Assembly (NCBI GenBank): GCA_026390695.1
Contig: JAPLFL010000118.1
Span: 124,001-188,000 of the forward strand
DNA from: Candidatus Kapaibacterium sp.
GTDB taxonomy: Bacteria > Bacteroidota > Ignavibacteria > Kapaibacteriales > UBA2268
Length of the DNA: 64,000 nucleotides
Direction of reading: 5' to 3'
Below, in pieces: positions 1-9,940 of the stretch. Position 1 is the stretch's first letter, and each line of letters starts with the position of its first letter. The notes below the pieces were generated by a model, which was not told where the DNA came from, did not search any database, and saw only the letters and a program-made list of their open reading frames with translations. A program made the position numbers and the translations under genes.

Positions 1-1
1 A

Positions 2-2986
2 TTCCAAATTTGTCAATTTATGATGCAGGGCCCTGGCTCACTATTCTCGACATCGTTCGATCCTTGTATGGTGAATTTACCAGCTATAGGACAATTTATT
101 CAGAGTGTAACTTATACAACTCCTGATAATCCTTCTGCATCAGGTATTTCGAATCACTATGTCAGTATCGTAGCCACTGCCGAAGCTGTTTCAAATTTAA
201 GAATGGACGGTTCACTAATTAGTTTATCAACGAAATTAAGCTCCCAGAATATTTTTGGTAATGGATATTATTTTGTAACGATGAGTTCACCGTTTGGAAC
301 TCATACAATTAGCTGTGACACCGGTCAATTCTCATGTATCATGTTCGGAAAAGGTAACTATGATGCTTATGCTATGAATATTGGTTCTTCATTGAATAAT
401 CCATTTAAAAAAGATACTATTGCTCCAAAGTTTGCATGCAGTGTCAATTGCGGGGATTTATCAATTACTATAAGCGAGACTTTGGACTCAATAAATAGTG
501 GAATTAATTATGTTAATGTCTATCAGGACAGTACTTTTAATTATTCATATAATATCACCAATTTAACTGATTTCACCAATGTTGTGAATGTGTCTGCCAG
601 TCCTACTGACAAGACAAAACCCGCAAAAATCGTCATCGGATATAGCGATAAGAATGGCAATGGATCGAGGTATTCATATACTTATAATCCTCCGGGTATG
701 ACTATTATTGATAACTATGATTACGGCTATGTCCGTGGCAAAGACACGGCTTGTACCATCATTTATGTTTATAATAAAGGCAAAGATTCTGTAAAATTCA
801 ACGCAATGTCCCTTGATTCGGACTCAAGGCTGACAGCGAAATCCACTACTCTTCCAAAATGGATAAGTCCGGGTGATAGCATTCCTGTTACTCTTTGCTT
901 TATTCCGAATTTTACAAGCAATTCTTTTTCGTATAATCTCAATTTAATGTTTGACTGCAATATCACAAAAGTAGTTAATATCAAAGGCAGAGTATTAAAT
1001 CCTCAGATAATGACTTTAGGACATGATTTTGGTAAATGCAGAATTGGAGATACAATTTGCAGCTATGTAAAATTTTATAATACAGGTAACTCTGTAATCA
1101 CTATCACATCTGTTCAATTTCCGCAACCATCGCAATTTTACTATGATACTACCGGATTATTCCCAATTAAATTCAACCCCGGAGATTCGCTTTACATTTT
1201 AGCTTGTTTTTCAGCACAAACTTTAAATCCTTCTTCTAATTCTATTAAATTTATTAATTCGGAAGGATTGGACGCCACAGCCGATGTAAAAGGCATTGGT
1301 ACTGCACCTAAAATAAGTTCTGTCATGTATGACTGGGACAGGCAGAGAATCGGTACTACAAATGTTAAAACATTATATTTAAAAAATTCAGGTACATGTA
1401 CCGGAAAAATTACTTTAATAAATAAAATCGTGAGGGACTCTGCTGCTTTTAATGATTCTCAATTTATAGATTCAGTCTTTACAATATTACAAAATGATTC
1501 GGTTGGCATCCAGTGCGCATTTTTGCCTCAAGACACAGTAATTTATAATTATTTTGCAAATTATCTGGTTGATTGGAAATTCCATGATACCGTGTCCATA
1601 AAATTCTCAGGACTTGGGACAGTACCAGTTATTAAAACAAAGGATGTAATTTTTGATACCACCGGAATAATGAGAACGACAAATCTCCAAAAAAGGCTTG
1701 TATATTCAACCGGAAACGAAAAGTTGACTATTGATTCGGCTTATTATTTTGCAGGGGATTCTTCAGCCTTTACAGTCGATTATTCGGTATTCAAGAATAA
1801 GGTAGTTCCATTTTATGATTCTCTATTGGTTCCCGTTGGTTTTGTACCAAAAACAATTGGAGCCCATGAAATGATTATAGCGTTGGTTAGTGACCCGAAT
1901 CCGGCTTTCAATCGGTCTTTGTCTTACATTAAACTCCGCGGATTCTGTATTCCGCTTGATACACCGAGAATCGAATTTCAGATTCTTCCACCAAATGAAT
2001 TAATCTCATGTAGTGATTCAACTATAAAAATTATTCTGAAAAATACCGGAAATGTAGATTTAGTCCTTGATTCAGCAATTGAATCCGGAACAAATGTTAA
2101 AATCACAAAATCCGAATTGGCCGCTCCCAAAAAATTAACTATTTCGCCAAGACAAAATTATGAATATTCGGTTTCGTTTATTTCCGAAAAAGGCAAACAA
2201 AGCAGCTATAGGGCGCGTTTAGTGTTTAATGATTCAATAATTTGCAATATTTTATATACAGCATATCCAAGAACCTTAAAATTAACCATTGATCCGGTTC
2301 CTATTTTCGATGTAAAACCTAATACTTCTTTCACACTCAATCTTCATGGAAGTATCCCTATCGAAACTTACATTAAAACTGGCTTTTCGCTCGAACTAAG
2401 GCTCGATGCAACAAATTTCATTCTTTCTTCTTTAGACACAAATATTATTTTTGAAGGAAAAAATAAGTTGTTTGTTCCTGCTAAACTCAAACAAACTTTT
2501 GATCATATAACCATTACTCCTTCGATTTCAGATTATCTTTTCGAGCCATCAACTAAATGGTCAATCGACCTAAGATTCGCTACCATGCTTGGTTTCGACC
2601 ATAATCCAACGATAAATACCATATTAAATTCAGAAAATTGTTTTATTGCAGACACAGAATTAATTAAAACTAATCTTATTCCAATTTGCGCTTTCGATAT
2701 TCGGGGAGTACAAATTAATTCGACTTTTACCGATATTTATGTGACTCCGAATCCCGTTGAAGACAGATTCACTGCCAATATAGTCATGCCTTACGATAGC
2801 CCCGTCAATCTGGAGATTTATGATGTAAATGCAAGAAAAATTGACCTTCTTACAAATTTTTATTTGAAAAGAGGAACTTATTCATTAAATTTCGAAAATA
2901 GTATTTTGACAGATGGGATTTATTTGCTTAATTTGCAAACTGATTTAGAAATGAAAAAAACATTATTAATTATTATAAAAAAATAA
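2..2986 (+). CDS. T9SS-sorted surface protein with IgGFc-binding-like and HYDIN-like domains (5' end cut by window)
   Basis: Large cell-surface protein of unknown function. The frame is open to the first base of the window and there is no signal peptide after the first ATG (position 20), so the gene almost certainly begins upstream. The first ~120 visible residues resemble the end of an IgGFc-binding-type domain (GTHTISCDTG followed by a YDAYAMNIG motif). Residues ~230-680 contain repeated beta-sandwich units of the ASPM/SPD-2/Hydin or choice-of-anchor-D type, with motifs such as DFGKCRIGDT and LYLKNSGTC. The last ~75 residues form a type A T9SS sorting domain beginning VTPNPVEDRF and ending in a basic tail. 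By family knowledge it would be exported by the Sec system, carried across the outer membrane by T9SS and cleaved. A beta-barrel gene follows 10 bases later, so the two are probably co-transcribed. Ligand unknown. Confidence 0.85.
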   Translation, partial: FQICQFMMQGPGSLFSTSFDPCMVNLPAIGQFIQSVTYTTPDNPSASGISNHYVSIVATAEAVSNLRMDGSLISLSTKLSSQNIFGNGYYFVTMSSPFGTHTISCDTGQFSCIMFGKGNYDAYAMNIGSSLNNPFKKDTIAPKFACSVNCGDLSITISETLDSINSGINYVNVYQDSTFNYSYNITNLTDFTNVVNVSASPTDKTKPAKIVIGYSDKNGNGSRYSYTYNPPGMTIIDNYDYGYVRGKDTACTIIYVYNKGKDSVKFNAMSLDSDSRLTAKSTTLPKWISPGDSIPVTLCFIPNFTSNSFSYNLNLMFDCNITKVVNIKGRVLNPQIMTLGHDFGKCRIGDTICSYVKFYNTGNSVITITSVQFPQPSQFYYDTTGLFPIKFNPGDSLYILACFSAQTLNPSSNSIKFINSEGLDATADVKGIGTAPKISSVMYDWDRQRIGTTNVKTLYLKNSGTCTGKITLINKIVRDSAAFNDSQFIDSVFTILQNDSVGIQCAFLPQDTVIYNYFANYLVDWKFHDTVSIKFSGLGTVPVIKTKDVIFDTTGIMRTTNLQKRLVYSTGNEKLTIDSAYYFAGDSSAFTVDYSVFKNKVVPFYDSLLVPVGFVPKTIGAHEMIIALVSDPNPAFNRSLSYIKLRGFCIPLDTPRIEFQILPPNELISCSDSTIKIILKNTGNVDLVLDSAIESGTNVKITKSELAAPKKLTISPRQNYEYSVSFISEKGKQSSYRARLVFNDSIICNILYTAYPRTLKLTIDPVPIFDVKPNTSFTLNLHGSIPIETYIKTGFSLELRLDATNFILSSLDTNIIFEGKNKLFVPAKLKQTFDHITITPSISDYLFEPSTKWSIDLRFATMLGFDHNPTINTILNSENCFIADTELIKTNLIPICAFDIRGVQINSTFTDIYVTPNPVEDRFTANIVMPYDSPVNLEIYDVNARKIDLLTNFYLKRGTYSLNFENSILTDGIYLLNLQTDLEMKKTLLIIIKK

Positions 2987-2996
2987 GGTGGAATCT

Positions 2997-3839
2997 ATGA
3001 AAATTGTATTACTTACTTTTGCTGCAGCTGCAGTACTTGTTTTATCCGGATTCAGATCAACTCTGTTGGCTCAAGGTTCAAACCCACTTGAACCGGGAGA
3101 TACAAAAAAAGCTATCTATCCGGGAATAACAATCGGTTACACCCAGTCTAATCATACAGCGAATATTTCTTCGTTTTTACCCGATAAAGATAAATGTCCA
3201 AATTTTTCCAGCGGTAGTGCGAGTGGTTTTTTTGCCGGAGTAAATTATGAACATTTCTTCGGTGAGCCTGATAAGACCAATTCATCATTAGTTCTGAGGG
3301 TTCTATACAGCACTTATCCAGCCAGCTTTACCGTAACCGGCGATCACATGCCTTCTGCCGTATATTATCCTGGCAAAACCGAACCGGTAACAGAATATAC
3401 AACTACAGATAACAGGCTTGAAGTTGTCTACTCCGGTGTCACGGTTGATGCTTTTTATAAAATCATGTTCTTCAAAAGCGATTTCGGTGGTTTAGGAGCT
3501 TATATCGGCCCAACAATGGATTACATTCTGACTGAGACTTTAGATCAAACGATGAATCTGATTGAGCCACAAAATGCACAATTTAAAAAAGATCCTTCGA
3601 TGGAATATACGAATAATAACAGAACTATCGTTTTGAGAAAAGGTAAGATCCCTGAATCAAGTTCAATGAGGTTTGGTGTCAAAGTGAGCTTATTATATGA
3701 GTTTTTTACCAAAAACGGATTAATAATAGTTCCACACGTTACTTATAATTTAGGTCTTACTAGATTAACAACGGTTGAAAACTGGCGCGTAGATGCATTT
3801 CAGATCGCTCTTGATATACGATACGGATTTTCGTTCTAA
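2997..3839 (+). CDS. Outer-membrane beta-barrel-like protein
   Basis: Unrecognised secreted protein of 280 residues. It has a clear signal peptide (MKIVLLTFAAAAVLVLSG, cleavage likely after LLAQG) and the alternating polar/aromatic segments and C-terminal phenylalanine (YGFSF) usual in outer-membrane beta-barrels. I chose ATG 2997 over the in-frame GTG at 2988 because AAGGTGG lies 6 bases upstream and the signal peptide then starts correctly. It follows the preceding T9SS protein by 10 bases and may serve as its partner or anchor, which is inference. A strong terminator follows the stop codon. Confidence 0.75.
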   Translation: MKIVLLTFAAAAVLVLSGFRSTLLAQGSNPLEPGDTKKAIYPGITIGYTQSNHTANISSFLPDKDKCPNFSSGSASGFFAGVNYEHFFGEPDKTNSSLVLRVLYSTYPASFTVTGDHMPSAVYYPGKTEPVTEYTTTDNRLEVVYSGVTVDAFYKIMFFKSDFGGLGAYIGPTMDYILTETLDQTMNLIEPQNAQFKKDPSMEYTNNNRTIVLRKGKIPESSSMRFGVKVSLLYEFFTKNGLIIVPHVTYNLGLTRLTTVENWRVDAFQIALDIRYGFSF

Positions 3840-3860
3840 TTTAACTTTTTTGTATTTAAG

Positions 3861-3946
3861 CTGACTCCGGTGGGTGATGAGCAAAGCATAATTTCTAATG
3901 AATTTTTGCTTTGCTTATCTAAATATCCAGAGTCAGTTTTTTTTTT
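3861..3946 (+). terminator. Nested-hairpin intrinsic terminator
   Basis: The outer arms CTGACTCCGG (3861-3870) and CCAGAGTCAG (3927-3936) pair at 9 of 10 positions. The inner arms AGCAAAGCA (3880-3888) and TGCTTTGCT (3907-3915) pair perfectly. Ten T residues follow directly (3937-3946). It closes the first transcription unit. Confidence 0.85.
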
Positions 3947-3955
3947 GAATAAATC

Positions 3956-4453
3956 ATGGAAACTATCTGGTCACCTTGGCGTTCCGAATATATTGACGGT
4001 ATTAATGATGTAAAACCATTGTGCTTTTTTTGCAGCGCTGCTGCTGAACCTGATATACACGGAGAATTACTTGTTCACAGATCGAAAAATTGCATTATTC
4101 TCCTAAACAAGTATCCATATAATAACGGACATTTATTAATAGCTCCCAATCTGCATGTTGGAGATTTAATCACTCTTGATCAGGAAGTTTTTAATGAAAT
4201 TTCACAACTAATCAGACTTTCGGTTCAGGCACTTGACCTTGCATATAAACCTCATGCCTACAATATCGGTGCTAATTTAGGCCAATCAGCAGGTGCAGGT
4301 GTGCCGGATCATTTACATTTCCATGTTGTTCCACGCTGGAACGGAGATACGAATTTTATGACCGTAACAGGCAAGGTAAAAGTAATTTCTCATTCGCTTG
4401 AGGCTACTAAACTGCTTCTTATTGATGCATTCAAGAAACTGACTAACAAATAA
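3956..4453 (+). CDS. HIT family nucleotide hydrolase/phosphorylase
   Basis: Cytosolic histidine-triad protein of 165 residues acting on nucleoside phosphates such as Ap4A or adenylylated small molecules. The catalytic triad HLHFHVVPRW is at residues 119-128 (His119, His121, His123). An N-terminal CFFC (23-26) fits the zinc-binding version of the family, and the opening METIWSPWRSEYI is typical of the bacterial Ap4A phosphorylase-like branch. Length is normal. It lies just after a terminator and 78 bases before the YceI gene, so it may be a single-gene unit. Exact substrate cannot be told from sequence. Confidence 0.93.
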   Translation: METIWSPWRSEYIDGINDVKPLCFFCSAAAEPDIHGELLVHRSKNCIILLNKYPYNNGHLLIAPNLHVGDLITLDQEVFNEISQLIRLSVQALDLAYKPHAYNIGANLGQSAGAGVPDHLHFHVVPRWNGDTNFMTVTGKVKVISHSLEATKLLLIDAFKKLTNK

Positions 4454-4531
4454 GTAACTTTTGACATTAAATTTTGTTTTTAGGTTAGGTTTTTAATACA
4501 ACTTATTTAAAAAAAAATTGAAAGGAATTAT

Positions 4532-5137
4532 ATGAAAAAATTTATTGTGTTATCTGCATTAATGATATTAATGGCTGTGGCTGCTATACCGGGCGATATT
4601 GCCCATATACCGATTCTCTTTAAAGAATCAATGGTTAACTTGACTGTTCATAATAAAAAACAAGCCTACGATTGCCGCTTCAAAATACTTTCAGGCAATG
4701 CTGTTCTTGGGAATCATAAATTCGCGGGTGGTAACTTGGAATTTGATTTGAACACAATGATGATAACAAATATAAGTGATCAGAAGATTCGTGATTCAAT
4801 TGTCAAATTATTAAAAAGCGATAAATTTTTTAATGTTGCGAAATATCCTAAAGCCGAATTACAGTTCATGGGTTCTACTTTTCTGAGAGATGCAACAGAA
4901 GGAGCTGATAACTATGCAGTCAATGCCAATCTCACTTTAGCTGGTTTAACCGATAATGTATCCTTTACTATTTTTGCAGATATAAATGATAATATGGTTA
5001 ATTTAAAGTGTAATTTCGGATTTGATAGAACAAAATGGAAGATCACATATATGTCCAGTCGTTTTAATGATGATTTGGGAAATAGAGAAATATTTGATAT
5101 TATTGATGTCAAATGTATTTTAGCTTTTAATAAATAG
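4532..5137 (+). CDS. YceI family lipid-binding-like periplasmic protein
   Basis: Secreted protein of 201 residues with an N-terminal signal peptide (about residues 1-19) and a YceI-like lipocalin-type barrel: an early FKILSGNAVLGNHKF strand pair, a central SDKFFNVAKYPKAELQF motif and a later NLTLAGLTDNVSF motif. Family members bind polyisoprenoids or other amphiphiles in the periplasm. An AAAGGAA ribosome site precedes the ATG. The biotin carboxylase gene starts 6 bases after its stop, implying co-transcription, although no functional link is known. Confidence 0.9.
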   Translation: MKKFIVLSALMILMAVAAIPGDIAHIPILFKESMVNLTVHNKKQAYDCRFKILSGNAVLGNHKFAGGNLEFDLNTMMITNISDQKIRDSIVKLLKSDKFFNVAKYPKAELQFMGSTFLRDATEGADNYAVNANLTLAGLTDNVSFTIFADINDNMVNLKCNFGFDRTKWKITYMSSRFNDDLGNREIFDIIDVKCILAFNK

Positions 5138-5143
5138 AAGAAT

Positions 5144-6631
5144 ATGTTCGATAAAATATTGGTTGCAAACCGCGGTGAAATAGCCATCAGAGTAATGCAT
5201 GCGGCTCACGATCTTGGAGTGGAAGCGGTTGCGATTTATCATGAAGTGGATAAGGAAATGCCGTATATACGCCATGCCGATTTTGCTTACCAAATACATG
5301 GAGCCACACCTAAAGCCGCATATCTAGATATTGAGCAAATTATATCAATTGCATTGAAAAGCGGAGCAAAAGCAATTCATCCAGGATATGGTTTTTTATC
5401 TGAAAATTCTGCTTTCAGCGCTGCTTGTGCTTTTGCTGGCATAGAATTTATTGGGCCACCTGCTCATGCAATTGAGGTGATGGGAAGTAAAACACGGGCG
5501 CGTCAGTTGATGGCTGCTGCCGGAGTGCCTATTGTGCCTGGAACAACTGAAAAAATTACAGATATAAACCGTGCTTTCGGAATTGCTGAGGGTATTGGCT
5601 ATCCTATTTTATTGAAAGCCTCTGCTGGTGGCGGTGGAAAAGGAATGCGCCGAGTTTATTCACCTGATGAATTAATTAATAATTTTGAGGCTGCACAGCG
5701 GGAATCATTAAAATCTTTTGGTGATGACAGTATTTATATTGAAAAATTAGTTGAAAATCCTAAACATATTGAAATACAGATTATTGGTGATAAATATGGA
5801 AATTTCGTTCATCTTGGCGAAAGAGACTGTTCTATTCAGCGTCGTCATCAAAAGGTGATCGAAGAAGCTCCATCAACGGTTCTTGATGCCGAAATTCGTG
5901 CTAAAATGGGAGAGGTGGCAATTAATGCTGCCAAAGCCTGCAATTACGTTAATGCCGGAACTATTGAATTTTTATTCGATAAAAACAGGAACTTTTATTT
6001 TTTGGAAATGAATACCCGTTTGCAGGTGGAACACCCGATTACTGAGGCTGTAACCGGAATTGATCTGGCAAGAGAGCAAATTAGAATTGCTGCCGGAGAA
6101 AAATTGTCATTTACTCAATCGGATATAGTTTGGCGCGGCCATGCTATCGAATGCAGAATTAATGCGGAAGACCCTTATAATAATTTTATGCCTGATACAG
6201 GCAAAATAAAATATTTGCGCGAACCTGCTGGAAAAGGCGTTCGCGTTGATAGTGGGGTTGAATCAGGGACTGAGGTTTCCGTTCATTTCGATTCTATGCT
6301 TGCAAAGCTCATCGTTTATGCAAATAGCCGAGATGAAGCTGTCAATCTTATGAAACGAGCGTTGAAATCTTATAATGTGAAAGGTATTAAGACCATCATC
6401 CCATTTTTATCAGTAGTTATGAATCATCCCGTTTATCAGTCAGGTAACTTTGATACAGGATTTATTGAAAATGATTTTGATTTTGATTCTTTTAAAAATG
6501 ATAATAGAGAGCACGAAGAGGCTATGGCAGCGATTTCTGCATATATTTTCCGCTTGAGTAAAGAAAATTCCATACCCAAAAGGTTAAGTAAAAATAAATG
6601 CTCTAAATGGGACTTGAAGAAGTTCGGATAA
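5144..6631 (+). CDS. Biotin carboxylase subunit of an acyl-CoA carboxylase
   Basis: Carboxylates biotin on its carrier protein using ATP and bicarbonate. It has the full fold: the N-terminal opening MFDKILVANRGEIAIR, the glycine-rich ATP loop SAGGGGKGMRRV (~residue 162) and the active-site segment EMNTRLQVEHPITEAVTG (~residue 288). At 495 residues it is longer than AccC (~449); the extra tail resembles the region after the biotin carboxylase core in propionyl- or methylcrotonyl-CoA carboxylase alpha subunits. It overlaps the carrier gene by 25 bases, suggesting translational coupling. No carboxyltransferase subunit lies nearby, so the acyl-CoA substrate (acetyl, propionyl or other) is unresolved. 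Confidence 0.93.
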   Translation: MFDKILVANRGEIAIRVMHAAHDLGVEAVAIYHEVDKEMPYIRHADFAYQIHGATPKAAYLDIEQIISIALKSGAKAIHPGYGFLSENSAFSAACAFAGIEFIGPPAHAIEVMGSKTRARQLMAAAGVPIVPGTTEKITDINRAFGIAEGIGYPILLKASAGGGGKGMRRVYSPDELINNFEAAQRESLKSFGDDSIYIEKLVENPKHIEIQIIGDKYGNFVHLGERDCSIQRRHQKVIEEAPSTVLDAEIRAKMGEVAINAAKACNYVNAGTIEFLFDKNRNFYFLEMNTRLQVEHPITEAVTGIDLAREQIRIAAGEKLSFTQSDIVWRGHAIECRINAEDPYNNFMPDTGKIKYLREPAGKGVRVDSGVESGTEVSVHFDSMLAKLIVYANSRDEAVNLMKRALKSYNVKGIKTIIPFLSVVMNHPVYQSGNFDTGFIENDFDFDSFKNDNREHEEAMAAISAYIFRLSKENSIPKRLSKNKCSKWDLKKFG

Positions 6632-7209
6632 TTTTTAAGGATAAATGGTTAATTATAAATGAAAATAGAGTTATGAACCAAAAACTTGCAATCAGTCTGA
6701 ATAAAAAAGAATTTTCCGTTTCTTTTGATAAAAAGGATAAATCAATAATTTATGTTGATGAGAAACCCTTTAAAATAGATTCAATCAAAAACTATGGCGA
6801 TAATATTCATTCATTTTCCGTTAATCAGAAACTTCATAATGTAGAAATCAATTTTTCCGATCCAGAAGCTTTGACAATATTCAGCGAAGGTATGACTCAT
6901 AGTATTGAAATATGCGATGAAAAACAGAAGATGCTGAATCGTTTTATCAGTCAGGGAAAAGCCGCCGGATTAAATGGAAAAGTTATTATGAAGGCTCCAA
7001 TGCCAGGTATGGTAATAAAATGTTTTGTCAGCGAAGGTATGAGTGTCGAAAAAGGTGATAAAATGGTGATTATTGAAGCAATGAAAATGGAAAACTCTAT
7101 TAATTCGCCTTGTGCTGGGACCATAAAAACTTTAAAAATAAAAGAAGGCAATCCTGTTGCAAAGGACTCTGTTCTTTTCGAAATTGATTCAAGCCCTGTT
7201 GCAATGTAA
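6607..7209 (+). CDS. Biotin carboxyl carrier protein of an acyl-CoA carboxylase
   Basis: A 200-residue carrier whose C-terminal biotinyl domain (~130-195) carries the biotin site EAMKMEN at residues 157-163, with Lys160 as the biotinylated lysine and APMPGMV at ~130 as the usual domain opening. Residues 1-120 form a less conserved domain like the BC-CT linking region of alpha subunits. It overlaps the carboxylase gene by 25 bases and acts with it. Together the two look like a split carboxylase alpha subunit. A partner carboxyltransferase must be encoded elsewhere. Confidence 0.92.
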   Translation: MGLEEVRIIFKDKWLIINENRVMNQKLAISLNKKEFSVSFDKKDKSIIYVDEKPFKIDSIKNYGDNIHSFSVNQKLHNVEINFSDPEALTIFSEGMTHSIEICDEKQKMLNRFISQGKAAGLNGKVIMKAPMPGMVIKCFVSEGMSVEKGDKMVIIEAMKMENSINSPCAGTIKTLKIKEGNPVAKDSVLFEIDSSPVAM

Positions 7210-7251
7210 ATTGGCGGGATTGTATTTATTTTTCAGTTTATAGGATAAATT

Positions 7252-8925
7252 ATGAAAAATTATTTTTACAAATTCTGTTCCGTTTCATTCCTGCTATTAT
7301 TCTCTTTATCACTGAAAGCTCAGTGGCAGGAATCTTCGTTTGGTATTAAACAGAGCGTTGTCTTTTGTTTTGGCCAGTGCCAGTCCAGAATGATTGTCGG
7401 TACTTACGGACAAGGTTTATACTATTCCGATAATAGTGGTAAAAGCTGGAATCAATACAATACGGTTGATGTTCAGGATGATTATATTAGCGCATTAGTC
7501 GTTAACGGTTCATCTGTCTCGGTTGCAACTGCAAGCGGCTTGTATGTGACCGGGAATTGCGGAACAAGTTGGAATTATAATGTCGATGGTCTTACAAATT
7601 CCAATATCCGATGTATGATTGCGGTAAATAATAAATTGTGTGCCGGAACTCAGTCCGGAGGTATTTTTATGATGAACGGATCAACTTGGTATCAATCGAA
7701 TAGCGGATTAACTAATCCGAATATGCTATGTCTTGCTTCGCTGGATAATATCGTTTTAGCTGGAACAAATGGGGGTGGAATATTTGTTTCTAATGATGAC
7801 GGATCGAGTTGGACTTCATCGAATAGCGGATTAACTTCAAATATAATATATTCTATTGCAGTTAATGACAGTAATATTCTTGCGGGTACAAAGGGAGCCG
7901 GTATATTTATTTCTCAAAATGGGGGAACAAGCTGGGCTCAATTAGATAACGATTTGAAAACTTATAATGTTGTTTCAATTGCTACAAACGGAAAATTCGT
8001 TTTTGCAGGAACAGAGAAACATGGTATTTATTTTTCAAATAATTACGGACAAAGCTGGAAACCAATCAATTCTGGTTTGACAGATTCCAGTGCTTATGCT
8101 TTTGGGATATTTGGGAATACGGTTTATGCCGGTTCTGAAAAGCGTGTATTTAAAGCAAATTTATCAGATTTTAATGTTCTTACAGTTCAAATTAAAGATC
8201 AGAATCCTACAAACCTTTGCACAGGAGATACATTACGTTTAATAAAACCGGATGTTAACGGAGGAATTCCACCTTTTAAATATTCTTGGAAACCAACAAC
8301 AGGGTTAAATGATTCGACTTGGGCAAATCCTTTTTTCTTCCCAAAATTAACAACAAGTTATACTCTTACAGTTACTGATAACAGTCTTCCTCCCATTAGC
8401 GGGCAATCAATCTTTAAAATAAATTTACTTCCCAAACCTCCCAAACCAAATATTTCACTTAATGCTGATTCTTTGATTGTAACTGGTGGAAAATATTATA
8501 TTTTCGAGTGGTTTAAAAACGGAATATCTGTATCTCAAACCAATAAACCTTCTTTAAAGAATTTAACTACTGGAGATTATTTTTTGATAGCAACAGATAC
8601 AGCCGGATGCAGAAGTGATTCATCAAATCATGTTCAATATAATAGTTCAAGGATAAATGATTTTGATTTGAACACAAATTTTGCTATATACCCTAATCCG
8701 GTAGAAAACCTTATAACATTTTCTATTTCGTTTCCTAATCCGAGTGATATATCAATTGAAATTTTCAATAATCTTGGAATTCAAGTTATTAAAAGGAATT
8801 ATCAAGCACTTGAAACTGATAATATTCAGATAAATACCGAAGTATTACCTTCGAATTTTTATTATTATGTGATAAAATCTAAGAATACAACATTAAAGAC
8901 CGGAGAATTTATTATATTAAGATGA
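7252..8925 (+). CDS. T9SS-sorted Asp-box beta-propeller protein
   Basis: Secreted protein of 557 residues. A signal peptide (1-23, ending SLKAQ) is followed by a propeller (~24-305) with repeated Asp-box motifs: DNSGKSW, DDGSSW, NGGTSW and NYGQSW. Residues ~310-395 form a PKD/SprB-like module containing GGIPPFKYSWKPTTGL. The last ~75 residues are a T9SS sorting domain beginning YPNPVENL and ending GEFIILR. The architecture is like sialidase/BNR or Ycf48-like propellers, but no catalytic residues can be assigned. It is convergent with the GT10 gene, with 3 bases between the stops. Function unknown; probably a surface or adhesive protein. Confidence 0.88.
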   Translation: MKNYFYKFCSVSFLLLFSLSLKAQWQESSFGIKQSVVFCFGQCQSRMIVGTYGQGLYYSDNSGKSWNQYNTVDVQDDYISALVVNGSSVSVATASGLYVTGNCGTSWNYNVDGLTNSNIRCMIAVNNKLCAGTQSGGIFMMNGSTWYQSNSGLTNPNMLCLASLDNIVLAGTNGGGIFVSNDDGSSWTSSNSGLTSNIIYSIAVNDSNILAGTKGAGIFISQNGGTSWAQLDNDLKTYNVVSIATNGKFVFAGTEKHGIYFSNNYGQSWKPINSGLTDSSAYAFGIFGNTVYAGSEKRVFKANLSDFNVLTVQIKDQNPTNLCTGDTLRLIKPDVNGGIPPFKYSWKPTTGLNDSTWANPFFFPKLTTSYTLTVTDNSLPPISGQSIFKINLLPKPPKPNISLNADSLIVTGGKYYIFEWFKNGISVSQTNKPSLKNLTTGDYFLIATDTAGCRSDSSNHVQYNSSRINDFDLNTNFAIYPNPVENLITFSISFPNPSDISIEIFNNLGIQVIKRNYQALETDNIQINTEVLPSNFYYYVIKSKNTTLKTGEFIILR

Positions 8926-8928
8926 ACT

Positions 8929-9939
8929 CTACTGATGGTTATAGCGATTTTTTAATTTTTTTAATTTGACAATTAGTCGGTCAGTATTAAAATTTTTGAT
9001 TTTTTTTCGGAAAACTCTAAACTCGTAAATTAAATCCTTTTTTGCAAAAAAAAGATATTTTTCAAAAGAGTTTTTGCTGCTAAAACCAAGTCGTTCGGAA
9101 ACAGGCAGAATAGGAGTTTTAGCGATAGTTTCCAAAATACCGGATACTCTTTTTGGATTTACAAATTCATTGGGTATATTGCCCTTAAACGGCGGTTTTG
9201 AGATATAATCCAGATAAAGAGCATCGTTATTGTCAATTTCGATAATTCTTTCGATCAAAGCATCTTCATTTGGGAAAGCGTAGTAATTTAAAAAGGCTTC
9301 GCTATTAAAGTCACGATCCACTAATTCATTGCCCCAGTAAATAGGTAAACTTTGAGCTCGAAAGGCATCGAAAATCTTTTCAGTAGTATATCCGGGCTGC
9401 GATTCATTTTCAAAAGCGATTGTAAATTTATACTTTTTGATAAATTCAAGTTTATCTTTGACAGGTGTACCAACGTTATTCAAGTAATTACCGGCGGAAT
9501 CTATTTTTTTATATTGTGATAATCTTTTGAAAAAATTTACCCTGAGTTTAGAACCCGGGTTTGAATAAACAAAATTACAAAACTGTGTTTTTTCTGATAA
9601 TATTTTTTGAGGGTCACGTTGGACGGTAATCAATTCTGGATCTCCGAATAAGGTATATAGAGGGAACCTGAAACTTCGAGGATCATCAGAATAATCGAAA
9701 TTCAACGAATAATCACAAATATTGAAATCCGGTCTGGCATTTTCACCGATAACTAAAACTTTTTTGCAATTATATCTGTTATGCTTTGAGCCAAAAAGTG
9801 AAAAGAATAATAAATCAGGATTTTTAGCATCAGGAATTAAATCATAAAAGTTTGACAAAACCTGAGTGAAAAGATTGCTTTCGGGTTCAAAATACCTCCA
9901 GAAATCACAAAAATGAATTCTAAGTTTCGGTTTCATCAA
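8929..9939 (-). CDS. GT10 family (alpha-1,3/4-fucosyltransferase-like) glycosyltransferase
   Basis: A 336-residue glycosyltransferase of family 10, which moves fucose or a related sugar from a nucleotide donor to a surface glycan. The diagnostic donor-binding segment is FTIAFENESQPGYTTEKIFD, then AFRAQSLPIYWG, near residues 172-200. The C-terminal 40 residues are lysine-rich and could contact membrane or acceptor. It starts one base after the stop of the EVE gene, so both are on one transcript. It is separate from the glycan cluster at 47-53 kb but may act on the same polymer (inference). Confidence 0.88.
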   Translation of the reverse strand: MMKPKLRIHFCDFWRYFEPESNLFTQVLSNFYDLIPDAKNPDLLFFSLFGSKHNRYNCKKVLVIGENARPDFNICDYSLNFDYSDDPRSFRFPLYTLFGDPELITVQRDPQKILSEKTQFCNFVYSNPGSKLRVNFFKRLSQYKKIDSAGNYLNNVGTPVKDKLEFIKKYKFTIAFENESQPGYTTEKIFDAFRAQSLPIYWGNELVDRDFNSEAFLNYYAFPNEDALIERIIEIDNNDALYLDYISKPPFKGNIPNEFVNPKRVSGILETIAKTPILPVSERLGFSSKNSFEKYLFFAKKDLIYEFRVFRKKIKNFNTDRLIVKLKKLKNRYNHQ

Positions 9940-9940
9940 A

